Part shown: positions 7,566-16,427 of the stretch, piece by piece | How positions within the stretch are numbered: the first letter of the stretch is position 1 | Layout: every line of letters begins with the position of its first letter | NCBI GenBank assembly: GCA_963674805.2 | Contig: CAXXNY010000016.1 | Location: forward strand, 434,001-498,000 | DNA length: 64,000 bases | Origin: CALMFG01 sp963674805 | GTDB lineage: Bacteria > Bacillota > Clostridia > Christensenellales > CALMFG01 | Direction: 5' to 3' | Made by a program: the position numbers and the translations under genes | The notes under the pieces: generated by a model | Database searches by the model: none | Told to the model about the DNA's origin: nothing | The model's input: only the letters and a program-made list of their open reading frames with translations

Positions 7566-8426
7566 TTATCTTTCTTTCCCAAGAAAAAATAGCGCCAATG
7601 TTCCTGGTCCTCCATGTGTTCCAATAACAGGGCCAATGACATCTACAAATACATCTTTTGCATCAAATCTTTCTCGAACTAAACCTGCAAGGTAATTGGC
7701 TTCTTCTTCACAGTCTCCATGACTTATATTTATCCTTGTCGTCTTTGGTTCAATAGCTGTTTTTTCCATTGCGTCAACAAGCATTTTCATACTCTGTTTT
7801 CGGCCCTTTGCCTTTGCAACTGGTATAAGTTTACCATTGCTATCAATGTGCATTACAGGTTTCACAGACAGTAGCGTGCCCAACAATGCGGAAGTTTTCG
7901 AAACTCGTCCACCTCTAAAAAGATGATTTAAATCATCTACTGTAAACCATGCGCAAATTTTTGGTGCCGTTTCCCGCGCAAATTCAACCACCTCTTCAAA
8001 GCTCGCACCTGCCTCTTTTTTGTCTGCTGCTAAATGCACTAATAATCCCCCGCCTAGCGAGGCAGAAAGGCTGTCTATTGCTACTAATTTTTTCTTTGGG
8101 TACTTTGCTTTTAGAGTTTCCATCGCTATAACTGCATTTTGATGTGAACCACTTAATTCTGATGATAGTGAAATATGCATGATATCAAAACCTTGTTTAA
8201 TAAGGTCTTCAAAAAATTCTTCGAAACGCGTTGCATTTATAAGGGATGATTTTGACATTTTTCCGCTTCGAACCAAAGAAAAAAACTCTTTTGAATTCAT
8301 CGTTTTATCATCAAAGTGTTCCTTTCCATCGATTGTAAACATAAGTGGTATCATTTTGATGTTTCTTTTTTTCAAATATTCCAATGAAAGATCTGAGCAA
8401 CTATCAGTTGTAATAATATACGCCAT
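7566..8426 (-). CDS. DegV family fatty-acid-binding protein
   Basis: DegV/FakB proteins bind a fatty acid and present it to the kinase FakA for phosphorylation. The 286-residue protein is full length and has the family start YIITTDSCSDLS, the middle motif ISLSSELSGSHQNA and the C-terminal HGGPGTLALFF. GAAGGAG precedes the ATG. It has its own promoter and ends at a hairpin, so it is a single-gene unit. The fatty acid preference cannot be told, and no fakA is visible nearby. Confidence 0.93.
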   Translation of the reverse strand: MAYIITTDSCSDLSLEYLKKRNIKMIPLMFTIDGKEHFDDKTMNSKEFFSLVRSGKMSKSSLINATRFEEFFEDLIKQGFDIMHISLSSELSGSHQNAVIAMETLKAKYPKKKLVAIDSLSASLGGGLLVHLAADKKEAGASFEEVVEFARETAPKICAWFTVDDLNHLFRGGRVSKTSALLGTLLSVKPVMHIDSNGKLIPVAKAKGRKQSMKMLVDAMEKTAIEPKTTRINISHGDCEEEANYLAGLVRERFDAKDVFVDVIGPVIGTHGGPGTLALFFLGKER

Positions 8427-8462
8427 AATAATTCTCCTTCTTTTTTTTATTCCCTTATTTGC

Positions 8463-8491
8463 ATTCTACTTTAATCATCCCTCGTTATCAA
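8463..8491 (-). promoter_or_regulatory. Promoter of degV
   Basis: TTGATA and TAGAAT on the minus strand are separated by 17 bases, about 37 bases before the start codon. Confidence 0.68.
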
Positions 8492-8689
8492 TTGATATTT
8501 TGCACTTGAACTTTTCATGCTTCTCAGGAAAAGGTTGTTGATGTTCATTTTGTTTGACAGCGTTATCTTGATTTAACAAGAGATATAGCGTTCTTAATCT
8601 GCTCAAAAAATTTCCCCGTGTGACATTCCTGTGACATGACGGCCAAAACTGCATGAAAAAAGAGCTCTTCGTTTTGAGCCCCAAGTGCC

Positions 8690-8717
8690 AAAAAAGCCCG
8701 AAATCTAGGGCTTTTTT
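8690..8717 (-). terminator. Terminator of tRNA-Leu
   Basis: AAAAAAGCCC and GGGCTTTTTT form a perfect 10-bp stem directly after the encoded CCA end, with six T in the 3' arm. Confidence 0.85.
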
Positions 8718-8720
8718 CGA

Positions 8721-8806
8721 TGGTGCGAGGAATGGGAGTCGAACCCACATGGTTATTCACCACACGGCCCTCAACCGTGCGCGTCTGCCTATTCCGCCAT
8801 CCTCGC
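8721..8806 (-). tRNA. tRNA-Leu (anticodon GAG)
   Basis: The gene is 86 bases long including an encoded CCA. The acceptor arms GCGAGGA and TCCTCGC pair fully. The anticodon stem CACGG/CCGTG encloses the loop TTGAGGG, giving anticodon GAG for CUC/CUU leucine codons. A long variable arm marks it as class II, and the T arm contains GGTTCGACTCC. It has its own promoter and terminator. tRNA genes of this class are frequent integration targets, and an integrase gene lies 2.4 kb away, but no duplicated tRNA end was found in the window. Confidence 0.95.
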
Positions 8807-8848
8807 ATAATTTTATTGCCTTTTCAAAATTGAAAAAGTCCGGTTGAT

Positions 8849-8877
8849 ATTATATATTTTTTTGGGTAAAAAGTCAA
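8849..8877 (-). promoter_or_regulatory. Promoter of tRNA-Leu
   Basis: TTGACT and TATAAT on the minus strand, spaced by 17 bases, lie about 45 bases before the tRNA 5' end. Confidence 0.8.
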
Positions 8878-8894
8878 AGCATTTCTAGCACGAC

Positions 8895-9872
8895 TCAGGG
8901 CAGCTTAAATAACTCGTCCGGCATCGGCGGATCAATCGCGGTAATTGCCCCGTTTTGGACCTCATTTATCCCGCATCCGGTAATCCCGCCGATCACCGTG
9001 GCTTTTATTTCTGCCTTCTTAAGCGCATCCAAAAGCGGCGCTGGATTATCAATGGTAATCAGCATACTGCCGGATGAAATCAGTCGGTATGGATTCAGCG
9101 AAAAGTGCTTACAAATCTTCCGCGTTTCCGGAAGCACAGGAATCAAATCGGTATCAATCTCGGCGCCGGCCCCTGCCGCCTCGCAAATCTCATACAGCGC
9201 GCCAAAGATTCCGCCCTCGGTGATATCATGCATTGACGACGCGCCGAACTTTGCGCCCAGCCTGCCCTCGGTTAATACACTGAGCTGTTCCACCAGCGCT
9301 TTTGCGGTGCCGAGCTCCTTCTTCGATAAAACACCGGCCAGCGCATCTTCATAGTCATTTGCGATAATAGCCGTACCCTCAAGCGCGATATGCTTGGTTA
9401 CGATAATGCTGTCTCCAGCCTTCGCCCCGGATGATGTCACCAGCTTATCCGGCTCACACTGCCCCAACACAGTGGTGGACAGCACAATACGGTTGACTGC
9501 CTCCGTTACTTCGGTATGCCCGCCGACGATGTCTAAATTCATCTCGTCGCACGCCCGCGTGATCTGATCCACAACCGCTTCAATTTCGCTGTATTCCGCG
9601 GTCGGAGGCGCTAAAATGGTAACTAAAATCCCGACCGGCTCCGCGCCGGAGGACGCGATATCGTTGACCGAAACATGCACGCTTAAGCGCCCCACATCCT
9701 TCACCGCACCGGTGATCGGATCGGTGCTGACCACACACAGTTTATCCTTAAGGTCAATCGCAGCACAGTCCTCACCGATGTTTGCCGACAGCACGACCTC
9801 GCTGCGTTTATGGTTGATTTTTGAGATAATCATCTCATTCAGCTTTTCGCTGGAAAACTTGCCGATTTTCAC
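8895..9872 (-). CDS. AIR synthase-related (HypE-like) ATP-binding protein
   Basis: A 325-residue protein of the PurM/HypE/ThiL fold. The N-terminal AIRS domain has NIGEDCAAID and a DPITGAVKDVGRLSVHVSVNDIA-type segment; VGGHTEV follows. The C-terminal AIRS_C domain has MHDITEGGIFGAL. It binds ATP and would activate a carboxamide or similar substrate, which is not identifiable. The start is taken as GTG (VKIGKFSSEK) after AGGAG. A -10 box TATAAT lies at 9901-9906 on this strand, which makes the longer ATG-started form unlikely. No hydrogenase genes are near, so a true HypE role is doubtful. Confidence 0.82.
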   Translation of the reverse strand: MKIGKFSSEKLNEMIISKINHKRSEVVLSANIGEDCAAIDLKDKLCVVSTDPITGAVKDVGRLSVHVSVNDIASSGAEPVGILVTILAPPTAEYSEIEAVVDQITRACDEMNLDIVGGHTEVTEAVNRIVLSTTVLGQCEPDKLVTSSGAKAGDSIIVTKHIALEGTAIIANDYEDALAGVLSKKELGTAKALVEQLSVLTEGRLGAKFGASSMHDITEGGIFGALYEICEAAGAGAEIDTDLIPVLPETRKICKHFSLNPYRLISSGSMLITIDNPAPLLDALKKAEIKATVIGGITGCGINEVQNGAITAIDPPMPDELFKLP

Positions 9873-9930
9873 TTTCCTTCTCCTGTCATCCGTCGGATCA
9901 ATTATATCACACCTCATACCGCCGGATGAA

Positions 9931-9956
9931 CAAAAAGCCTGCGGAATACGCAGGCT
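9931..9956 (-). terminator. Terminator of the ligA-gatCAB operon
   Basis: AGCCTGCG and CGCAGGCT form a perfect 8-bp stem followed by five T on the minus strand, 16 bases after the gatB stop. Confidence 0.85.
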
Positions 9957-9971
9957 GGTCTTTCACATTAA

Positions 9972-11399
9972 TTATCCGTCGATTTCTTTTAAGATTATTT
10001 CGTTGACGATCTTCGGATTCGCCTTGCCTTTGGTGGCTTTCATCACCTGGCCCACAAAGAACGTCAGCGCCTTTTTGTTGCCGGATTTATAGTCTTCAAC
10101 TGGCTTCGGATTAGCGGCGATGATTTCTTTAATCATCGCTTCCAGCTCGCCCGTATCGCTGATTTGGGTTAATCCCTTTTCTTCAACGATGGCTTCCGGC
10201 TTTTTACCCGTCTTAAATGCCTCCTCAAACACCGATTTCCCAACGGTGACATTGACCACGCCGTCGTCCACCAGCTTCATGGCTTCTACCATCAAAGCCG
10301 GATCAGAATCCATGTCTTCGGGCAGGATGTTTTCGTCCTTTAAAATCCGGAGCAAATCGCCCATGACCCAGTTCGCCAGTTTCTTGGGCTGGTCGTATGC
10401 GTTCAGCGCGGCTTCAAAATAATCCGCGATATACTTAGAGCTGGTCAATACGCCCGCGTCATATTCCGATAATCCCAGTGTATCCATATACCGCTGCAGC
10501 TTGGCTTTTGGCAGTTCGGGCAGAGAAGCTCGGTACGCTTCAATCTGCGCGTCGCTCAGTACCACCGGCACCAAGTCCGGATCCGGGAAGTAGCGGTAAT
10601 CATGCGCCTCTTCCTTGCCGCGCATCGGGAAGGTCTTGCCTTTATCGTCGTCCCACCGGCGGGTCTGCTGTATGACGGTCTCGCCGTCTTCAATCAGGTC
10701 AATCTGCCGCTGGGCTTCATACTGGATCGCCTTATACACGGCCGAAAAACTGTTAACGTTTTTCATCTCACATCGCGTGCCCAGCTTATCACTGCCTGCC
10801 GGGCGCACGGATACATTCACGTCGCACCTTAGCGACCCTTCCTGCATCTTGCAGTCCGACACACCCACATACTCAATTGTCGCTTTCAAAGTATCCAAAA
10901 AATCCTTGGCTTCGTCCGCACTGCGCAGGTCAGGCTCGGTGACAATCTCGATCAGCGGAACGCCGCACCGGTTATAGTCAACCTTAGAGCCGGACGTCCC
11001 TTCGTGGAGCAGCTTTCCGGCGTCTTCTTCCATATGTATTCTTAATATTCTGATCTGTTTCTCTTCGCCGTTCGTGTTGATGGTCACATAGCCATGCTGG
11101 CAAATCGGCAGATCAAACTGGGATATTTGGTATGCCTTGGGCAGGTCGGGGTAATAGTACCCTTTCCGGTCCATCTTTGAAAAATTCGCAATCTCACAGT
11201 TCAGCGCTAAACCGGCTTTTGCGGCGTATTCCACCACCTTTTCGTTCAGCACCGGCAGCACACCCGGCATCCCCGTACAGACAGGGCAGGCGTGGGTATT
11301 AGGTTCTCCGCCGAATTCATTGGCGCAGGAACAGAATATTTTGGTCTCGGTCGATAGCTCGACATGCACTTCTAATCCCACAACGGTTTCATAAGTCAT
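9972..11399 (-). CDS. gatB: Asp/Glu-tRNA amidotransferase subunit B
   Basis: GatB holds the mischarged Glu-tRNA(Gln) or Asp-tRNA(Asn) and activates the acyl group for amidation. The 475-residue protein is full length. It opens with YETVVGLEVHVEL, has the zinc-site cysteines CSC and CPVC near residues 23-40, and the conserved DYNRCGVPLIEIVTEPD segment. It closes with a YqeY-like tail (FFVGQVMKATKGKANP) that contacts tRNA. GAGGGGGC stands before the ATG. It is the last gene of the ligA-gatC-gatA-gatB operon, 18 bases after gatA, and is followed by a strong terminator. Confidence 0.97.
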   Translation of the reverse strand: MTYETVVGLEVHVELSTETKIFCSCANEFGGEPNTHACPVCTGMPGVLPVLNEKVVEYAAKAGLALNCEIANFSKMDRKGYYYPDLPKAYQISQFDLPICQHGYVTINTNGEEKQIRILRIHMEEDAGKLLHEGTSGSKVDYNRCGVPLIEIVTEPDLRSADEAKDFLDTLKATIEYVGVSDCKMQEGSLRCDVNVSVRPAGSDKLGTRCEMKNVNSFSAVYKAIQYEAQRQIDLIEDGETVIQQTRRWDDDKGKTFPMRGKEEAHDYRYFPDPDLVPVVLSDAQIEAYRASLPELPKAKLQRYMDTLGLSEYDAGVLTSSKYIADYFEAALNAYDQPKKLANWVMGDLLRILKDENILPEDMDSDPALMVEAMKLVDDGVVNVTVGKSVFEEAFKTGKKPEAIVEEKGLTQISDTGELEAMIKEIIAANPKPVEDYKSGNKKALTFFVGQVMKATKGKANPKIVNEIILKEIDG

Positions 11400-11417
11400 G
11401 TTATATATGCCCCCTCT

Positions 11418-12854
11418 CTACAGTGCCGGCGGCGCAAACGCGCCCCTTGCCTGCTCGTACTGGTGTCCGGCGTTCAGTATCGTCTGTTCGCTTAACGGTT
11501 GCCCGATTAACTGCATCCCGATCGGCATCCCCTCTGCGCCCGTACCGCAGGGTATGGACACCGCAGGCAGTCCGCAAAGGTTGATGGGCACCGTATAAAT
11601 ATCAATCATATACATGGCCATCGGGTCTTCCTTTTCGCCGGTCTTAAACGCCACCGACGGTGCAGTCGGCGACAGGATTAAATCATATTTTTCAAACAGC
11701 CGGTCAAAGTCCCGCTTAATCAGCGTCCTGACTTTGAGCGCCTTTAAATAATACGCGTCATAGTAACCCGAACTTAACACATAGTTGCCCAGCATGATGC
11801 GGCGCTTGACTTCTGCGCCGAAGCCTTCGGTCCGGGTTTGTTTATATAGATCAACAATATCGTCGAATTCCTCTGCACGGTAACCGTACTTCACGCCGTC
11901 ATAGCGCGACAGGTTTGAGGTCGCCTCCGCGGATGAGATGATGTAATAGGCGGACAGCGCATAGTCGAATGTCGGGAGCGACGTTTCTTCCACCACCGCG
12001 CCTAAGCTTTCAAAAGTTTTAACCGCAGCATCAATCGCGTCCTTAACATCACCGGCCAATCCGTCCTGGAAGTATTCCTTCGGCACGCCGATTTTCATGC
12101 CCTTAATATCTCTGTTAAGGCCGCCGGTATAATCCGGCTTATCGACTTTATAGGATGTTGAATCCTTATCGTCGTGTCCGGTAATGGCGTTCAGCACAAT
12201 CGCCGCATCCTCCACCGTCTGGGTCAGCGGGCCGATCTGGTCTAATGACGACGCAAACGCCACCAGTCCGTAGCGGGACACCATGCCATAGGTGGGCTTT
12301 AACCCAACCACGCCGCAGTAAGCAGCAGGCTGGCGGATGGAGCCGCCGGTATCCGAGCCCAATGCAAACGGCGCCATACGTGCAGCAACCGAAGCCGCAG
12401 AGCCGCCGGATGAACCTCCGGGAACGCGGGACAAGTCGTATGGGTTGTTGGTCTTTTTAAACGCCGAATTCTCGGTTGAAGACCCCATTGCAAATTCATC
12501 CATATTGGCCTTGGCCAGCATCACCGCGCCCGCACCGTTCAGCTTTTCCACCACGGTTGCGTTATACGGCGGGACGAAGTTATTCAGTATCTTAGACGCA
12601 CAGGTGGTTTTTACCCCCTTTGTGCACATGTTATCCTTAATGATATACGGAATGCCCGCAAGACCGCCGGATACTTTGTCTACCGCTTTTGCCGCTTTAA
12701 GCGCACGGTCAAATTCGGTCTCAATCAGCGCATCGACTTTTGGCTCCACCGCTTTAATCCGGCTGATATAGCTTTCCGCCGCTTCGGACGGCGAGAGTTC
12801 TCCGTTTTTAATCCGGCCCGATAGTTGTTTCAGTGTCAGTTCATATATTTCCAT
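11418..12854 (-). CDS. gatA: Asp/Glu-tRNA amidotransferase subunit A (glutaminase)
   Basis: GatA hydrolyses glutamine and passes ammonia to GatB. The amidase signature is complete: the catalytic lysine in YIIKDNMC (about residue 70), the serine-rich VPGGSSGGSAA loop and the nucleophile region GSDTGGSIRQPA. At 478 residues it has the usual length. GTAGGAG precedes the ATG. It lies between gatC and gatB with short gaps. Its presence implies that this organism makes Gln-tRNA and/or Asn-tRNA by the indirect route. Confidence 0.97.
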   Translation of the reverse strand: MEIYELTLKQLSGRIKNGELSPSEAAESYISRIKAVEPKVDALIETEFDRALKAAKAVDKVSGGLAGIPYIIKDNMCTKGVKTTCASKILNNFVPPYNATVVEKLNGAGAVMLAKANMDEFAMGSSTENSAFKKTNNPYDLSRVPGGSSGGSAASVAARMAPFALGSDTGGSIRQPAAYCGVVGLKPTYGMVSRYGLVAFASSLDQIGPLTQTVEDAAIVLNAITGHDDKDSTSYKVDKPDYTGGLNRDIKGMKIGVPKEYFQDGLAGDVKDAIDAAVKTFESLGAVVEETSLPTFDYALSAYYIISSAEATSNLSRYDGVKYGYRAEEFDDIVDLYKQTRTEGFGAEVKRRIMLGNYVLSSGYYDAYYLKALKVRTLIKRDFDRLFEKYDLILSPTAPSVAFKTGEKEDPMAMYMIDIYTVPINLCGLPAVSIPCGTGAEGMPIGMQLIGQPLSEQTILNAGHQYEQARGAFAPPAL

Positions 12855-12863
12855 CGCCGGCTC

Positions 12864-13148
12864 CTACTCTACCACACGCGGCACAATATAACAGCCGTCT
12901 TCACGCTGGGGTGCGTTTGCCGTCAGTTCATCGCGGTCCATGCTCTGCTTGACTTCGTCTTTTCGGAAGACGTTTTCAACCGGCAGGATATGCGCCGTGG
13001 GCGGGACGTTCTCTGTGTCCAGTTCATTCAATTTATCAAAATGGGTGAGGATATGCTCAAGGTCGGCCTGCATCGCCGTCTTGTCTGCCTCCATCTTCAG
13101 TCTGGAAAGATTCGCGATTCTTTCCACTTCAGCTTCGCTTACGCGCAT
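12864..13148 (-). CDS. gatC: Asp/Glu-tRNA amidotransferase subunit C
   Basis: GatC is the small subunit that wraps around GatA and stabilises the GatCAB complex. The 94-residue protein has the family pattern: VERIANLSRL near the N-terminus, a middle helix (LEHILTHFDKLNELDTENV) and the NVFRKDEV segment in the second half. AAGGAG lies before the ATG. It is the second gene of the operon, about 70 bases after ligA. Confidence 0.94.
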   Translation of the reverse strand: MRVSEAEVERIANLSRLKMEADKTAMQADLEHILTHFDKLNELDTENVPPTAHILPVENVFRKDEVKQSMDRDELTANAPQREDGCYIVPRVVE

Positions 13149-13217
13149 TGTCTCGCTCCTTATCTGTTCCCTTGTCTCAATCTAAAAATTCAATAGGTAT
13201 CATACCATAATTCCGGC

Positions 13218-15413
13218 CTAAAACCAACTCAAAAAGGCGGCTTCATCGATGACCGTTACGCCTAAATCCCGCGCTTTATCCAGCTTTGAGCCTGCACTCT
13301 CGCCCGCCAGCACATAGTCGGTGTTTTTGGATACCGAGGACGATACGCGTCCGCCCGCGGACTCAATCATCTCCTGCGCTTCGCTGCGTTTCAGCGTGGG
13401 GAGCGTGCCGGTCAGTACAAAAGTCTTCCCGCTGATATTGGCGTTCAGCGTTGTTAGTCCTTCGGCTTCCTGCGGCTTCACGCCTGCTTTGAACATACGA
13501 TCAATAACAGCCGTGTATTCGGGATGCGCAAAGAAATCCACCACCGACTGTGCCACGATACCGCCGATGTCTTTAATACCTGTAAGTTCATTCAACGCCC
13601 TTTTAGCAATGCTGCTAAGCATTGGCTCCATTTCTTTTAGTGTTGCTTTTACCTTTTTGAGATAGTTTTTTTGCATCTCTTTATATTGATCCGATTGCAC
13701 TAAATTTTTCACATAGTTATTAGCTATTGGTTGAACTTTTTCTGATATACCTTCTGCCATTTTCTGAATGCTATCTTGAAAATCTTTATATTGATTCGTT
13801 TGTACAAATGTTTTTGTGTAGTCGTTAATTATTGGCTGAATGCTACTTACTAAATTTTCATAAGTTTTGTAGTTATTCACCAAATCTTTTGCTGTCTTTG
13901 CCCCGACATTCGGGATGCCCAGCGCATAGATAAAGCGCGCCAGCGCCGGCGTCTTGGATGCCTCTATCGCGGCCCTCAGGTTCTCCGCTTTTTTATCCTT
14001 AAATCCGTCAAGGGTTTTAATCTTTTCAAAGTCCAGACTGTATAAATCCGATACGTCCCTGATATCCAGCGATTCAATCAGGGTTTCAGCGGTTTTCTCG
14101 CTGAATGTCTCAATGTTCATGGCATCGCGCGACGCAAAGTGCGCCATGCGCGCCACCAGCTGGGGCTTGCAGGACAGAGAGTTGCGGCAGAACAAATGCG
14201 CACCGTCTTCTTCCAGCTCCATGCCGCAGGACGGGCACACAATCGGTTTTTCGATGGGCTTACCCGCATCGTCCGCGTTGCCTAAAATCTCCGGGATGAC
14301 ATCATTCGACCGCCGGATAAACACGCGTCCGCCCAGCTTGACCTGCTTGCGCTGGATGTCGCCGTAGTTGTTGAGCGTGGCACGCGACACCGTCACCCCG
14401 CCGATATCCACAGGGTCCAGTATCGCCGTCGGGGTCAGCTTACCCGTGCGCCCCGGCCACCATTCCACATCCAGAATCGTGGTCGTGGTTTCCTCGGCCT
14501 CAAACTTATATGCCAGTGCCCACCGCGGGAAGCGTTCGGTGCTCCCCAAAGCCTGGCGGTCGGCGATATCGTTGATCTTGATGACCATGCCGTCGATTAA
14601 AAAGTCCAGCTGATTCCGTGTTTCGCCCACCTGCTCCAGCTCATCCATGAGCGCATCCAGATCATGATAGGTCTTAAAATATGATGACACGTTGAATCCG
14701 TTTTCTTTTAAGAACTGCATCATCTCGGTATGGGTCGCAAATTCGCGCCCTTCGACATAGCCGATATTATAGATAAACGCATCCAGATTCCGCGACGCCG
14801 TGACCTTCGGGTCCAGATTCCGGATCGCGCCCGCCGCACCGTTGCGCGCGTTCTTGAGCGGGACTTCCGCGGTCCTGTTATAGGCGTCAAACATCGACAG
14901 GCGCATCACTGCCTCGCCCTGCGCCTCAAAGCGTCCGGTATATGGTATGGTCAGGGGCACGGTTTTGATGGTCTTGATCTGTTCGGTGACGTTCTCGCCG
15001 ATGACGCCGTTGCCGCGCGTCGCCGCCGTCACCAGACGTCCGTTATCGTAAGTCAGGTTAATGGTCAGCCCGTCAAACTTGTATTCCAATGTATAGGTGA
15101 AGTCCGCATCCGGCAGCACCTTCTTCGCCCGTGTTTCCCAAGCGCGGATTTCTTCCGGCGACTTGGCTTTGTCCAGGCTGAACAGCGGGGCGATATGGGT
15201 ATGCTTTTCAAACGCCGCTAAAATATCACCGCCCACACGGCGGGTCGGCGAATCCTCCGGCACGTATCCGGTTTCGGCTTCCAGCACCACGAGTTCGTCG
15301 TAGAGCGCGTCATATTCTTTATCGCTGATGGCCGGATTGTCGTGGGTATAGTAGCGGGTATTATGGGTGTTGAGTTCGGCCGACAGCTGGTCGATGCGTT
15401 GTTTTTTGTCCAT
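13218..15413 (-). CDS. ligA: NAD-dependent DNA ligase with an unusual repeat insertion
   Basis: LigA seals nicks in DNA using NAD. In order it has the Ia domain, the adenylation domain with the AMP-accepting lysine in EYKFDGL, an OB fold, a four-cysteine zinc finger (CPSCG and two later cysteines near residues 395-415), the helix-hairpin-helix domain and a C-terminal BRCT domain (GKTFVLTGTLPTLKRSEA). At 731 residues it is about 60 longer than usual. The excess lies inside the HhH domain, between KDLVNNYKTYENL and LTGIKDIGG, and contains two 35-residue repeats encoded by visibly AT-rich DNA. The frame is open throughout and the flanking domains are intact. The ribosome-binding site is weak. 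It heads the gatCAB operon. Confidence 0.95.
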   Translation of the reverse strand: MDKKQRIDQLSAELNTHNTRYYTHDNPAISDKEYDALYDELVVLEAETGYVPEDSPTRRVGGDILAAFEKHTHIAPLFSLDKAKSPEEIRAWETRAKKVLPDADFTYTLEYKFDGLTINLTYDNGRLVTAATRGNGVIGENVTEQIKTIKTVPLTIPYTGRFEAQGEAVMRLSMFDAYNRTAEVPLKNARNGAAGAIRNLDPKVTASRNLDAFIYNIGYVEGREFATHTEMMQFLKENGFNVSSYFKTYHDLDALMDELEQVGETRNQLDFLIDGMVIKINDIADRQALGSTERFPRWALAYKFEAEETTTTILDVEWWPGRTGKLTPTAILDPVDIGGVTVSRATLNNYGDIQRKQVKLGGRVFIRRSNDVIPEILGNADDAGKPIEKPIVCPSCGMELEEDGAHLFCRNSLSCKPQLVARMAHFASRDAMNIETFSEKTAETLIESLDIRDVSDLYSLDFEKIKTLDGFKDKKAENLRAAIEASKTPALARFIYALGIPNVGAKTAKDLVNNYKTYENLVSSIQPIINDYTKTFVQTNQYKDFQDSIQKMAEGISEKVQPIANNYVKNLVQSDQYKEMQKNYLKKVKATLKEMEPMLSSIAKRALNELTGIKDIGGIVAQSVVDFFAHPEYTAVIDRMFKAGVKPQEAEGLTTLNANISGKTFVLTGTLPTLKRSEAQEMIESAGGRVSSSVSKNTDYVLAGESAGSKLDKARDLGVTVIDEAAFLSWF
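13680..13842 (-). repeat. Tandem 105-base repeat inside ligA
   Basis: Segments starting at 13680 and 13785 share a core of about 57 bases (for example TTTATATTGAT and ATTGG.TGAA in both). The period of 105 bases equals 35 codons. In protein the two copies share the pattern QPI.N.Y.K..VQ..QYK, near residues 524-543 and 559-578. The base composition is much more AT-rich than the rest of ligA. Confidence 0.85.
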
Positions 15414-15483
15414 TTTGGGTTCTTTCTTTGGGTGGTTTTATAGGGATATTATACATAAATCGAGGAGAGAAAAAAATATTAGC

Positions 15484-16299
15484 TTAAGGTTTTTTTGTAA
15501 ATGTATCAGCATTCCATAATTTTTCAATGTACTCTTTTTTTATTTCAGATATCCTTAACCCTCTTTTTTCAACCATTTTACTAAATTTAATGCTCTCCTC
15601 ATAATATTCATAATATTCCTCAGCAATTAAAATACCATCTTCAAATTCGAGTGAAATAGCCATCATTGTTATATAAATATTTCCGTTTATATCAGAATAA
15701 AAAATTATTATTATAGCAGTATCATATCCCCAATCTTCTTTTTTGTCACATCTATAGTGTAGATCAATTGTCTCGGTTGTCTTCGCTCCACAACCAATCC
15801 GGTTTGGTGACATTCTGCTTTTAATAAGCGGTGCTTTTGCAACATATTCTCTGCTTTCAATTTTGGGCATAAATTTTTTTAAACAACAATCATAAAAGTA
15901 TATATTTACGGCCGGTCCACTTCCAATATTTTTTATTTTAAAATCATAAAAACGATTTTGACTATACACTTGCGACTTTTCTTTATCCTCATCCTCTGCC
16001 GTTGTGGTTGTTAAGCATAAATAGCACGCATTATCTAGGTTGTTTTCTTGATTAGTTTCTGAAACCTTAATATCTAAAAACGGTCTATGCATCTGTTTGT
16101 TCTGATTTTCAATTTGTCTATTTGTATTAATTGCTAAGAAATATATCGCTAATAACGTGCCAATCGACCCAATCCAAATGCCAATATCACCAAATGTAAT
16201 ACTTGACCTATCAACAAGGCTGAATATTCCAACAATAATCACCAGTCCATAAATCAGGGCAATAACAATGATTTTTTCCTTAAAACTCATATTTTTCAT
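15484..16299 (-). CDS. Membrane-anchored protein of unknown function
   Basis: A 271-residue protein with two N-terminal membrane segments (about residues 8-28 and 38-56), then a basic/glutamine-rich linker (NRQIENQNKQMHRP) and a large cytoplasmic domain. That domain contains KIKNIGSGPAVNI, a pattern seen in many uncharacterised proteins with two N-terminal helices. GAGG lies nine bases before the ATG. It is much more AT-rich than ligA and uvrA on either side, which suggests transfer into this place. No family function can be assigned. Confidence 0.8.
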   Translation of the reverse strand: MKNMSFKEKIIVIALIYGLVIIVGIFSLVDRSSITFGDIGIWIGSIGTLLAIYFLAINTNRQIENQNKQMHRPFLDIKVSETNQENNLDNACYLCLTTTTAEDEDKEKSQVYSQNRFYDFKIKNIGSGPAVNIYFYDCCLKKFMPKIESREYVAKAPLIKSRMSPNRIGCGAKTTETIDLHYRCDKKEDWGYDTAIIIIFYSDINGNIYITMMAISLEFEDGILIAEEYYEYYEESIKFSKMVEKRGLRISEIKKEYIEKLWNADTFTKKP

Positions 16300-16427
16300 A
16301 ATGACTTACCTCATACAATTCATTATTATCATCTTACCACCATTTACCAGACGGCTCAATATCGGAGCGTGTGGAATAGGATGATTTTGAGGAACGTATG
16401 AAGCGACGGCTTATTGCCTGTGTTGAC

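Noticed and set aside
8563..8847. Frames across tRNA-Leu on both strands
   Set aside because: They are translations of the tRNA and its terminator.
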